Shown: in pieces, positions 35,460 through 44,085 of the stretch | Layout: the number at the start of each line of letters is the position of its first letter | How positions within the stretch are numbered: the first letter of the stretch is position 1 | Source: Pseudomonas sp. SCB32 | Lineage (GTDB): Bacteria > Pseudomonadota > Gammaproteobacteria > Pseudomonadales > Pseudomonadaceae | Length of the DNA: 64,000 nucleotides | NCBI RefSeq assembly: GCF_009189165.1 | Contig: NZ_CP045118.1 | Span: forward strand, 6,138,001-6,202,000 | Reading direction: 5' to 3' | Translations under genes and position numbers: made by a program | The notes under the pieces: model-generated | What the model was told of the DNA's origin: nothing | The model's input: only the letters and a program-made list of their open reading frames with translations | Databases searched by the model: none

Positions 35460-36188
35460 GTGACCGCCAATCTCCCCCTCAATCGCGCCTGGCTGGCCAA
35501 CCTGCCGCCGTTCGCCAACACCAGCCGCGAGGAACAGGACGATATCCTGCGCGAAGCCAGCGTGCTGCGCCTGCACGGCGGCGCCACGGTATTCGAGCAG
35601 GGCACCCCGGCAGACGCCTTCTACCTGCTGGTCCACGGCCGGCTGAAGGCGACCCAGCTCACCGGCGACGGCCAGCGCGTACTGGTGCGGGTGGTCAATC
35701 CGGGGGATCTGTTCGGCTTCGTCCGCGCCCTGGGCCGGCGGGACTACCCGGCCACCGCCAGCGTCACCCTGGACAGCCTGGCGCTGGCCTGGCCGACCCG
35801 CCAGTGGGAGCCCCTGCTGGCGCGCCACCCCGGCTTCGCCCTGAACACCGTGCAAGCCATCGGCGAGCGCCTGCAGGAGGCCCATGTGCGCTTCTGCGAG
35901 CTGGCCACCGAGGAGGTCGAGCGGCGCGTCGCCCACACCGTGCTGCGCCTGATCCAGCACACCGGTTTTCCCGAGGCGGACGGCATCCGCATCGACTTCC
36001 CGGTCACCCGCCAGGACATCGCCGAGATGACCGGGACCACCCTGCACACCGTCTCGCGCATCCTGAGTGCCTGGGAGGACCGCGGCCTGGTTCGCGGCGG
36101 ACGGCAGAAGCTGCTGGTACGCAATCCACAGCGGCTGATGCAGATTGCCGGCGGCGACGAGCGGGAAATCGCCCACGAGGGTGCTTGA
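35460..36188 (+). CDS. nnrR: CRP/FNR-family regulator, NnrR type
   Basis: A protein of 242 aa from a GTG at 35460. An N-terminal cyclic-nucleotide-binding-like domain (HGGATVFEQGTPADAFYLLVHG) and a C-terminal CRP-type HTH (VTRQDIAEMTGTTLHTVSRI, then LSAWEDRGLVRGGRQKLLV) are present. No N-terminal Cys cluster is seen, so it does not carry an FNR-type [4Fe-4S]. NnrR-type proteins sense NO through haem and activate nirK and nor genes. Placement between nirV and the repair gene supports this. A separate Dnr is encoded nearby. Confidence 0.82.
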   Translation: MTANLPLNRAWLANLPPFANTSREEQDDILREASVLRLHGGATVFEQGTPADAFYLLVHGRLKATQLTGDGQRVLVRVVNPGDLFGFVRALGRRDYPATASVTLDSLALAWPTRQWEPLLARHPGFALNTVQAIGERLQEAHVRFCELATEEVERRVAHTVLRLIQHTGFPEADGIRIDFPVTRQDIAEMTGTTLHTVSRILSAWEDRGLVRGGRQKLLVRNPQRLMQIAGGDEREIAHEGA

Positions 36189-36198
36189 CTGCAATCAA
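36185..36198 (+). promoter_or_regulatory. FNR/DNR-type box before the RIC gene
   Basis: TTGACTGCAATCAA matches the TTGAY-N4-ATCAA consensus. It begins at the stop of the nnrR-like gene and lies 85 bp before the start of the di-iron repair gene. Confidence 0.8.
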
Positions 36199-36283
36199 GG
36201 AGCCTTGAGCCCCTGCGTCCCTAGACTGGCCGCAACCGCCACGATGATGGCAACCGCCGTGCCCACTCCACCCGAGGCCCGCC

Positions 36284-36955
36284 ATGACCGACAAGCTTAC
36301 CGAACGCACTTTGAGCGACCTGGCTTTCAGCCTGCCCGGCAGCACCGCGCTGTTCCACGACTACAAGCTGGATTTCTGCTGCGCCGGCCAGCGCAGCCTG
36401 GGCGAGGCGGCCAGCGAGTTGGGCCTCGACGCCCGGCGCATCGCCGAAGCACTGCAGGCGATGCCGCCGGCAGACGATCAAGTCGACTGGCGGCACAGCA
36501 GCAACGACCAGCTGATCGACCACATCCTGGAGCGCTACCACAGGGTCCACCGCGAGCAGTTGCCGGCCCTGATCCCGCTGGCCGAACGCGTCGAGAACAC
36601 CCATGCCGCGCATCCGCAATGCCCGACCGGGCTGACCGCGCACCTGAAGAAGATGCTGGAAGAACTGGAGTGGCACATGTGCAAGGAGGAAAGCGTGCTG
36701 TTCCCCTGGCTGCGCCAGGGGATTCCGCTGACCCACGTGCAGGGACCGATCGGCGTGATGCGTCATGAGCACGACGAGCATTCGCAGTCGCTGGCCGTAC
36801 TGGCCGACCTGACCGGCGATCTCACCGTCCCCGCCGACGGCTGCAACAGCTGGCGCCGGCTCTACGCCGGGCTGGAAGAGCTGCGCCGCGACCTGATGCA
36901 GCACATCCACCTTGAGAACAACCTGCTGTTCCTCGGCGCCAACCACCCGGCCTGA
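36284..36955 (+). CDS. ytfE: Iron-sulfur cluster repair di-iron protein (RIC/YtfE/ScdA)
   Basis: A protein of 223 aa. An N-terminal ScdA domain has the FCCAG pair (LDFCCAGQRSLGEAA, near residue 32), and a C-terminal hemerythrin-like domain supplies His and Glu ligands: HILERYHRVHREQ, WHMCKEESVLFPW, MRHEHDEHSQSL, HIHLENNLLF. RIC proteins repair iron-sulfur centres and di-iron sites damaged by NO and reactive oxygen. In denitrifiers the gene (dnrN, norA) is typically controlled by NO through DNR boxes, as here. Confidence 0.93.
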   Translation: MTDKLTERTLSDLAFSLPGSTALFHDYKLDFCCAGQRSLGEAASELGLDARRIAEALQAMPPADDQVDWRHSSNDQLIDHILERYHRVHREQLPALIPLAERVENTHAAHPQCPTGLTAHLKKMLEELEWHMCKEESVLFPWLRQGIPLTHVQGPIGVMRHEHDEHSQSLAVLADLTGDLTVPADGCNSWRRLYAGLEELRRDLMQHIHLENNLLFLGANHPA

Positions 36956-37065
36956 GGAGCGGCCTCGGGCTGCCGGGAGTAAGACCAGTGACAGCTTGTC
37001 TCATCACGCTGCCGGGCAGCGACGCGCATACTGGGCGGATTGTCCCCGCCCAGGAGCGCTCCGCC

Positions 37066-37749
37066 ATGCTCGCGCATCGCGTCCACCACCAGATTCTGTG
37101 CGGCCACCACCTGTTCAACGTGCTCAACGAAGAACAGCTGGAGCAGCTGCTCGCCACCAGCACGCTGCTCAACCTGGAGAAGGGCGACAAGCTGTTCCTC
37201 CAGGGTGAGCCGGCCCATGCCTTCTATTTCGTGATTTCCGGCGCGGTGAAGATATTCCGCCTGACTCCCGAGGGGCAGGAGAAGGTGCTGGAAGTCGTCG
37301 GCAGCCGGCAGACCTTTGCCGAAGCCATGATGCTGATGGACACCTCCAACTACGTGGCCTCGGCCCAGGCGCTGGAGCCCACCCAGGTCTACCGCTTCGC
37401 CAACCGCACCTACATGGAACTGCTGCACAGCAACCCGCAGTTGCCCTTCTCCCTGCTCGCCACCCTCTGCGTGCGCCTGCACCGGCGGATCAACGAGATC
37501 GAGACGCTGTCGCTGAAGAACTCCACCCACCGCGTGGTGCGCTACCTGATCACCCAGTTGAACCGCCAGGGCGGCGAAGACAACCGCTTCGACCTGCCGA
37601 TGGCCAAGCAATTGGTGGCCGGACACCTGTCGATCCAGCCGGAAACCTTCTCCCGCGTGCTACGGCGGCTGATCGACGAGGACATCATCGACCTGAACGG
37701 CCGCACCGTGCAGGTGCTCGACGTGGCGCGACTGGAACAGTTCGAGTAA
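37066..37749 (+). CDS. dnr: Denitrification regulator Dnr (CRP/FNR family, NO sensor)
   Basis: A protein of 227 aa from the ATG at 37066. This start gives the same length as P. aeruginosa Dnr and similar N-terminal sequence (RVHHQILCGHHLF). The effector domain (KLFLQGEPAHAFYFVISGAV) and HTH (AKQLVAGHLSIQPETFSRVL) are nearly Dnr-identical in key positions. Dnr binds haem, senses NO, and activates nor genes at TTGAT-N4-ATCAA boxes. An upstream in-frame start at 36988 would add 26 residues unlike the family. No box was found in front of dnr itself. Confidence 0.92.
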   Translation: MLAHRVHHQILCGHHLFNVLNEEQLEQLLATSTLLNLEKGDKLFLQGEPAHAFYFVISGAVKIFRLTPEGQEKVLEVVGSRQTFAEAMMLMDTSNYVASAQALEPTQVYRFANRTYMELLHSNPQLPFSLLATLCVRLHRRINEIETLSLKNSTHRVVRYLITQLNRQGGEDNRFDLPMAKQLVAGHLSIQPETFSRVLRRLIDEDIIDLNGRTVQVLDVARLEQFE

Positions 37750-37752
37750 GCC

Positions 37753-37935
37753 ATGCGCCAGTGCCTGTACTGCCAGTTTGAGGCCCCCGAGGTCGCTGCG
37801 GATTGCCCGCAGTGCGGGATGCCCCTGCCGGTGGACCAGGCACTGGCGAAGCAGCGCCGGCTGCGGCGCTTCGCCTGGTATTGCGCGTTTCTCGCGGTGT
37901 TCTGCCTGGTCATGATGTTCTGGTTGCCGCGCTGA
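37753..37935 (+). CDS. Small zinc-ribbon membrane protein (DnrP-like)
   Basis: A protein of 60 aa, 3 bp after dnr. The first 30 residues form a zinc ribbon with CLYC and CPQC; the last third is one TM helix (FAWYCAFLAVFCLVMMFW). This matches small proteins called DnrP found next to dnr in some denitrifying Pseudomonas. It probably sits in the inner membrane with the ribbon in the cytoplasm. Function not established; co-transcription with dnr suggests a link to NO control. Confidence 0.8.
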   Translation: MRQCLYCQFEAPEVAADCPQCGMPLPVDQALAKQRRLRRFAWYCAFLAVFCLVMMFWLPR

Positions 37936-37991
37936 TTTCCGCTTTCCGCCGTTACCGCGAACTCCCCCAATCTGGCGCCATGGACTCACCC

Positions 37992-38039
37992 TGTAGGAGC
38001 GGGCCATGCCCGCGATCGCGCGCATGGCCCGCTCCTACA
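37992..38039. repeat. 48-bp REP palindrome (GGAGCGGGCCATG type), copy 1
   Basis: TGTAGGAGCGGGCCATG and CATGGCCCGCTCCTACA are perfect arms around CCCGCGATCGCGCG. Same family as 49312 and 60868. It sits between the DnrP-like gene and the end of norD, convergent. Confidence 0.85.
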
Positions 38040-38044
38040 ATGGG

Positions 38045-39892
38045 TTATCCCTGCCGGCGGGTGAGCTGCCGGTAGAGCTGCGGCAACTGCACCGGCAGCT
38101 GTGCCGGATCGTTGATCAGCAGGTAGCCCTGGCTGCCGAACAGGTGCGGCAGGTAGTCCGCCGCCTCGCGATCAATGGTGATGCAGAACGGCACAAGTCC
38201 CGCACGACGGGCTTCCAGCACCGCCTGGCGGGTGTCCTCGACGCCATAGCGCCCCTCATACACATCCAGGTCATTGGGCTTGCCGTCGGTGAGGATCAGC
38301 AGCACGCGCTGGCGCTCCTTGCGCTCCAGCAGCAGCTGCGTGGCCCGGCGGATCGCCGCGCCCATGCGCGTGTAGTAGCCGGGACGCAGCGCACGGATGC
38401 GCCCGCGCACGACATCGTTGTAGCGCTCATCAAAGGTCTTCAGCTGGGTCAGGCGCACCTGCTGGCGACGCAGCGAAGAGAACCCGTACAGCGCGAAACG
38501 ATCGCCCACCGCCTGCAGCGCCTCGCCGAACAGCAGCAGGCTGTCGCTGATCAGGTCGATCACCCGGTGGTCGTTGTCGATGTGCGCGTCTGTGGACATC
38601 GACAGGTCCGCCAGTAGCAGGCAGGCGAGATCGCGGCGGGTCTGCCGGCGCTCGAGGAAAAGCCCCGACTCGCTGCACGCGCCCAGGCGCCGTTCGACGC
38701 TGAAATCCAGCCAGGCTTCGAGGTCCAGCTCTGCGCCCTGGGGTTGTCGGCGCAGCCATTGCGGCTGCTGGCGCAGGCTCTCGAACTGCCGACGCAGGCG
38801 CCGCGCAATGGGCGCCAGGGCATCAGGCAGCGGCGCCGGCACGGCATCGCGGGGCAGCATCGGCTGCAGGCAGACGTGGTCGTCGATCAGTTGCTGGCGG
38901 CGGTAATCCCATTCCGGCAAGCGAATGCCCTCGCCCAGCGGCACGTCGTCGAAGTCGGCGGCCGGCAGGTCGAGGTCGAGCTTCAGCCCGCCGCCCTTCT
39001 TCTGCCGTTGCCGCGACAGGCTCAGGTGATCGAGGTCGTCGGCGACCCTGGCCGCATCCAGGTCCTCGCTGTCGTCGCCGGCGCGGTCCAGTTCGATGTG
39101 CTCGGACCAGCTGAACAGGTTTTCCAGGCGGAACAGCAGCAGACCACCCCGGCCGGGGTCCTGCTCGACCCGCTCGGCACGCTTGCGCGCCAGTCCCTTG
39201 GCTTCACTGTGGGCGGAGCGGCCTTGCTCGTCGCCGTCGATCAGGTCGGTGTGCTGTGGTGCAGCTAACCGTTGCGGTGGATAGAGCCACAACGGCACTG
39301 GCCAGGGCGCCTTCTCGCTGCGCGGCAGGCGCTCAACGCTGCCCGGATCGCGCAGCGCCTGTTGCAGCGCCCGCTCCAGTTCGGCCTCGGCAGTTGGCAG
39401 GCCGCTGGGATCAGGGCGCAGGCTCAGCAGCGCGTCCACCAGCCGACGGTAACGCGGACGCAGCAGCGGGTAGCGCTCGAGCACGGCGCCGGTCCAGGCC
39501 TGGTTGTCGCGTGCCCAGTGGCGCATCGGCTGGCTGTGGGCGGCGAGCAGCGCCAGCCAGCGGTAGAGTTCGCGGTTCAGTTCGGCGTCGGGGTACACCG
39601 CCAGCTGCGCAGGCAGGCGCAGGGAATCGGCGTCGAACCAGGCCACCGGCAATTGCTGGCAGGTACCGGCCACCTGTTGCAGCAGACTGCGGCGCACCAG
39701 CAGTTCACGAGCGCTGGCGGCTTCCACGCCGACGCCAGCCTCACCACCGGTGCCGCGGAACAGCAGCAGCAGACTGCGGCGCATGTCGTCCAGGGTCACC
39801 GCCGCCTCTTCGAACTCCGGGCTGGCGTGGCGCGTGATGAAGCGGTGCCAGACGCGGCCGAAGCCTTCTTCGATTTCGAGGTGGATGGTCAT
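38045..39892 (-). CDS. norD: NorD, VWA-domain nitric oxide reductase activation protein
   Basis: A protein of 615 aa from the ATG at 39892. The C-terminal third is a von Willebrand A domain with MIDAS sequence LADLSMSTDAH and IILTDGKPND-type strands (LILTDGKPNDLDVY). The N-terminal part is family specific. NorD works with the AAA+ NorQ to insert or activate metal in the NorCB complex, probably by remodelling the enzyme. It follows norB, from which it is separated by a strong hairpin terminator. Confidence 0.94.
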   Translation of the reverse strand: MTIHLEIEEGFGRVWHRFITRHASPEFEEAAVTLDDMRRSLLLLFRGTGGEAGVGVEAASARELLVRRSLLQQVAGTCQQLPVAWFDADSLRLPAQLAVYPDAELNRELYRWLALLAAHSQPMRHWARDNQAWTGAVLERYPLLRPRYRRLVDALLSLRPDPSGLPTAEAELERALQQALRDPGSVERLPRSEKAPWPVPLWLYPPQRLAAPQHTDLIDGDEQGRSAHSEAKGLARKRAERVEQDPGRGGLLLFRLENLFSWSEHIELDRAGDDSEDLDAARVADDLDHLSLSRQRQKKGGGLKLDLDLPAADFDDVPLGEGIRLPEWDYRRQQLIDDHVCLQPMLPRDAVPAPLPDALAPIARRLRRQFESLRQQPQWLRRQPQGAELDLEAWLDFSVERRLGACSESGLFLERRQTRRDLACLLLADLSMSTDAHIDNDHRVIDLISDSLLLFGEALQAVGDRFALYGFSSLRRQQVRLTQLKTFDERYNDVVRGRIRALRPGYYTRMGAAIRRATQLLLERKERQRVLLILTDGKPNDLDVYEGRYGVEDTRQAVLEARRAGLVPFCITIDREAADYLPHLFGSQGYLLINDPAQLPVQLPQLYRQLTRRQG

Positions 39893-39909
39893 GGCGCCCC
39901 CAGCAGAAC

Positions 39910-39941
39910 GAAAAAGGGCCCGCCGCAATGCGGACGGGCCC
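39910..39941 (-). terminator. Terminator between norB and norD
   Basis: On the minus strand GGGCCCGTCCGCA and TGCGGCGGGCCC form a 12-pair stem with one bulged base and a very short loop, followed by TTTTTCG. It ends about 18 bp after the norB stop, and norD begins about 20 bp beyond. Transcript of norCB is therefore probably mostly terminated here, with readthrough for norD. Confidence 0.82.
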
Positions 39942-39957
39942 GGGTTGGTTGGATTCC

Positions 39958-41825
<1,868 letters not shown>

Positions 41826-41882
41826 GGGGCCCTCCTAGGTCACGGTCGGGGCCATTGTAGGAAGCGTCCTAGGACGTCTCGC

Positions 41883-41896
41883 TTGATGGCAATCAA
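41883..41896 (-). promoter_or_regulatory. DNR-type box for norCB
   Basis: TTGATGGCAATCAA (dyad, so the same on both strands apart from the spacer) is a perfect TTGAT-N4-ATCAA box, 57 bp before norC and downstream of the norF stop. Confidence 0.88.
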
Positions 41897-41938
41897 GAAA
41901 GACCAATGCTTCCAGTCAGGTATTTTTCCGAAGGAAAA

Positions 41939-42187
41939 TCAGGGAGTTGCGTGCAGAGCCAGGATCACGCTGGTGACCACCAGCGGCCAGCCGAGCAGCA
42001 GCGATTGCCACAGGCGCGGGCCGTGGTTCAGCTCCATGAAGCGCAGCGCGATGATCCAGGCTTTGCCCAGCCCCAGCAGCAGGATCGCCGCCACCGGCAG
42101 CAGCACGTCGGGCGCGTGGTGCCCCAGCCATACCGCCGCCACCGACATCGGCAGCATCGCCAGCCAGGCGAGCAACAGCGTCTTCAT
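41939..42187 (-). CDS. norF: NorF-like small membrane protein
   Basis: A protein of 82 aa: MKTLLLAWLAMLPMSVAAVW, then VLLPVAAILLLGLGKAWIIALR, MELNHGPRLW and a last hydrophobic helix; three TM segments. This is the cytochrome-oxidase-subunit-IV-like layout of NorF, which supports nitric oxide reductase activity. The start overlaps the norE stop in an ATGA, a further sign of coupling. It is encoded in a frame where a longer open frame runs on upstream, inside norE, as a shadow. Confidence 0.85.
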   Translation of the reverse strand: MKTLLLAWLAMLPMSVAAVWLGHHAPDVLLPVAAILLLGLGKAWIIALRFMELNHGPRLWQSLLLGWPLVVTSVILALHATP

Positions 42188-42777
42188 GAACCGGGCGCCA
42201 ACACGTAGACCAGCGGGAAGAGCACCACCCAGACCAGGTCGACCATGTGCCAGTAGAGTGCGCCGGACTCCAGCCCGCCCAGGGCATCGCGGCGGTAGGC
42301 GCCGCGCAGGCAGCGCAGCGTCATCCAGCTGAGGATCACCAGCCCCAGCAGCACATGCAGGAAGTGGAAGCCGGTGATCAGCCAGAACAGGGTGAAGAAG
42401 GTGCTGTACTCCAGGTCCAGCCCGCGCGAGGCGAGGTGCTGGTACTCGCCGGACTTGAGCACCACGTGGGCCAGCCCCAGCAGCACAGCCACGCCCAGCA
42501 GGGCGGCCGCGCGGCGCTGCCGTCCGTGGCGCACCTGCTCCACCGCCAGTGCCGCGCAGAAGCCGGCGGTGAGCAGGGTCAGGGTGAGCGCCAGGGCGGT
42601 GGACAGGTCCAGCTGCGCGCGACCGGCGCGGAAGCCTTCGACGTCCAGGTGCTGGGTCACGGCGAAGACGATGATGAGGATGGCGAAGACCGTCAGCTCG
42701 GCGAGGATGAACAACCACATCGCCAGGTCGCCCGGCAGGCGCCGGGCGTTGAGCGTCGCCTCAGGCGAAATGGACAT
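42184..42777 (-). CDS. norE: NorE, cytochrome c oxidase subunit III-like protein
   Basis: A protein of 197 aa with five or more TM helices. Subunit III features are MWLFILAELTVFAILIIVF, GFHFLHVLLGLVIL and YWHMVDLVWVVLFPLVYVL. NorE is a non-catalytic helper of NO reduction in Pseudomonas and Paracoccus; deletion in related systems lowers rather than abolishes activity. It starts 17 bp inside norQ and overlaps norF. Confidence 0.92.
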   Translation of the reverse strand: MSISPEATLNARRLPGDLAMWLFILAELTVFAILIIVFAVTQHLDVEGFRAGRAQLDLSTALALTLTLLTAGFCAALAVEQVRHGRQRRAAALLGVAVLLGLAHVVLKSGEYQHLASRGLDLEYSTFFTLFWLITGFHFLHVLLGLVILSWMTLRCLRGAYRRDALGGLESGALYWHMVDLVWVVLFPLVYVLAPGS

Positions 42778-43558
42778 CGACCAGGTCCATCAGCGCGGCG
42801 ACCGTGGCCTCGTCGTCCGACAGCGGCTCGGCGAGCCCGGCGCGGCAGGCATCGCGCGGCGCCACGCCGGCATTGAGCAGACGCGCGGTGAGCACCAGCA
42901 GGCGCGTCGAGCAGACTTCCTCCAGCTCCTGCCGGCCCAACCGGCGCAGGGCTACGCCCAGTTGCGCCAGACGCTGCGCCAGCTCGGAGGAAACGCCAGC
43001 CTCGCGGGCGATGATGCCGGCTTCCACTTCCAGCGTCGGATAATCGAACCGCAGGGCGACGAAGCGCTGGCGGGTGCTGGGTTTCATGCCCTTCAGCAGA
43101 TTCTGATAGCCGGGGTTGTAGGACACCACCAGCATGAAGCCCGGTGGCGCCACCAGGGATTCCCCGGTGCGCTCGATGAACAATTCGCGGCGATCGTCCG
43201 CCAGCGGGTGCAGCACGACCACGGTGTCCTGCCGCGCCTCCACCACCTCGTCCAGGTAGCAGATACCGCCTTCACGCACTGCGCGGGTCAGCGGGCCATC
43301 CTGCCACCAGGTGCCGTCGCTGCCGATCAGGTGGCGGCCGACCAGGTCGGCCGCCGACAGGTCGTCATGGCAGGCCACGGTGTACAGCGGCAGGTTCAGG
43401 CGCTGCGCCATGTGCTGGACGAAGCGCGTCTTGCCGCAGCCGGTCGGGCCCTTGATCAGCACCGGCATGCCATGGGCGGAAGCGTGGGTGAACAGCGCCA
43501 CCTCGTTGCCGGTCGCCTGGTAGAAGAGCGGCTCGATGTGCTGGGCAGGGGCGTTCAT
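42761..43558 (-). CDS. norQ: NorQ, AAA+ ATPase for nitric oxide reductase activation
   Basis: A protein of 265 aa, a MoxR/CbbQ-type AAA+ ATPase. Walker A is GPTGCGKTRFV, Walker B is CYLDEVVEA, and sensor sequence SYNPGYQ follows. It pairs with the VWA protein NorD to activate the NorCB complex. Also called NirQ in Pseudomonas. The ATG at 43558 lies about 80 bp downstream of a DNR-type box. It leads the norQ-norE-norF transcript. Confidence 0.94.
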   Translation of the reverse strand: MNAPAQHIEPLFYQATGNEVALFTHASAHGMPVLIKGPTGCGKTRFVQHMAQRLNLPLYTVACHDDLSAADLVGRHLIGSDGTWWQDGPLTRAVREGGICYLDEVVEARQDTVVVLHPLADDRRELFIERTGESLVAPPGFMLVVSYNPGYQNLLKGMKPSTRQRFVALRFDYPTLEVEAGIIAREAGVSSELAQRLAQLGVALRRLGRQELEEVCSTRLLVLTARLLNAGVAPRDACRAGLAEPLSDDEATVAALMDLVDVHFA

Positions 43559-43639
43559 GGCGAGGATATCTCTGTAGGAAGTTTCGGTAGGCAAGCTAAT
43601 CAGCCAGCCCCCCTCTCTCAAGCGCGCCGAGAGGAGTTC

Positions 43640-43653
43640 TTGATTGCCATCAA
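43640..43653. promoter_or_regulatory. Shared DNR-type box between norQ and the cytochrome gene
   Basis: TTGATTGCCATCAA, a perfect TTGAT-N4-ATCAA dyad, lies about 82 bp from norQ and 105 bp from the cytochrome start. Being symmetric it could serve either or both divergent promoters. Confidence 0.82.
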
Positions 43654-43757
43654 GCCAAGGCCGCTCGGGCCGCTCCTAGAATCGCCACAGAAGCCGGGCG
43701 GGAAGCCGGCGAAAACGATCGGCGCCTCGAAGCGCCCAGCCCGTGAGGAGAGCGTTC

Positions 43758-44063
43758 ATGAACAAAGCCCTGGTTGCCCTGCTGTTCGGCGGCTTGCTGG
43801 TGCAGACCACTGCGATGGCCAGTACCGGCGAGGAGCTGTTCAAGGCCAAGGCCTGCGTGGCCTGTCACGCCGTCAACAAGACGGTGGTTGGCCCAGCCTT
43901 CAAGGAGGTCGCGGCGAAGTATGGCGCCGACGGCGTTGCGCACATCAGCAACAGCATCAAGACGGGCAGCAAGGGTGTCTGGGGGCCGATTCCGATGCCG
44001 GCCAACGCCGTCAGCCCGGACGAGGCCAAGACCCTCGCCGAGTGGATCGTCACCCTCAAGTGA
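43758..44063 (+). CDS. Cytochrome c551-type electron carrier
   Basis: A protein of 101 aa with a signal peptide (cleavage near TAMA-STG, residue 21) and a class I haem-c fold: CVACH at 33-37, distal Met in WGPIPMPANAVS. It is similar in size and sequence to the NirM/c551 and c552 electron donors. Next to nor genes and in a nirK island, it most likely donates electrons to NirK and NorC. GAGGAG precedes the ATG. The strong hairpin after its stop (near 44078-44098) lacks a T-run. Confidence 0.9.
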   Translation: MNKALVALLFGGLLVQTTAMASTGEELFKAKACVACHAVNKTVVGPAFKEVAAKYGADGVAHISNSIKTGSKGVWGPIPMPANAVSPDEAKTLAEWIVTLK

Positions 44064-44085
44064 TTCCACGCCGCGCGGCCGGCGC

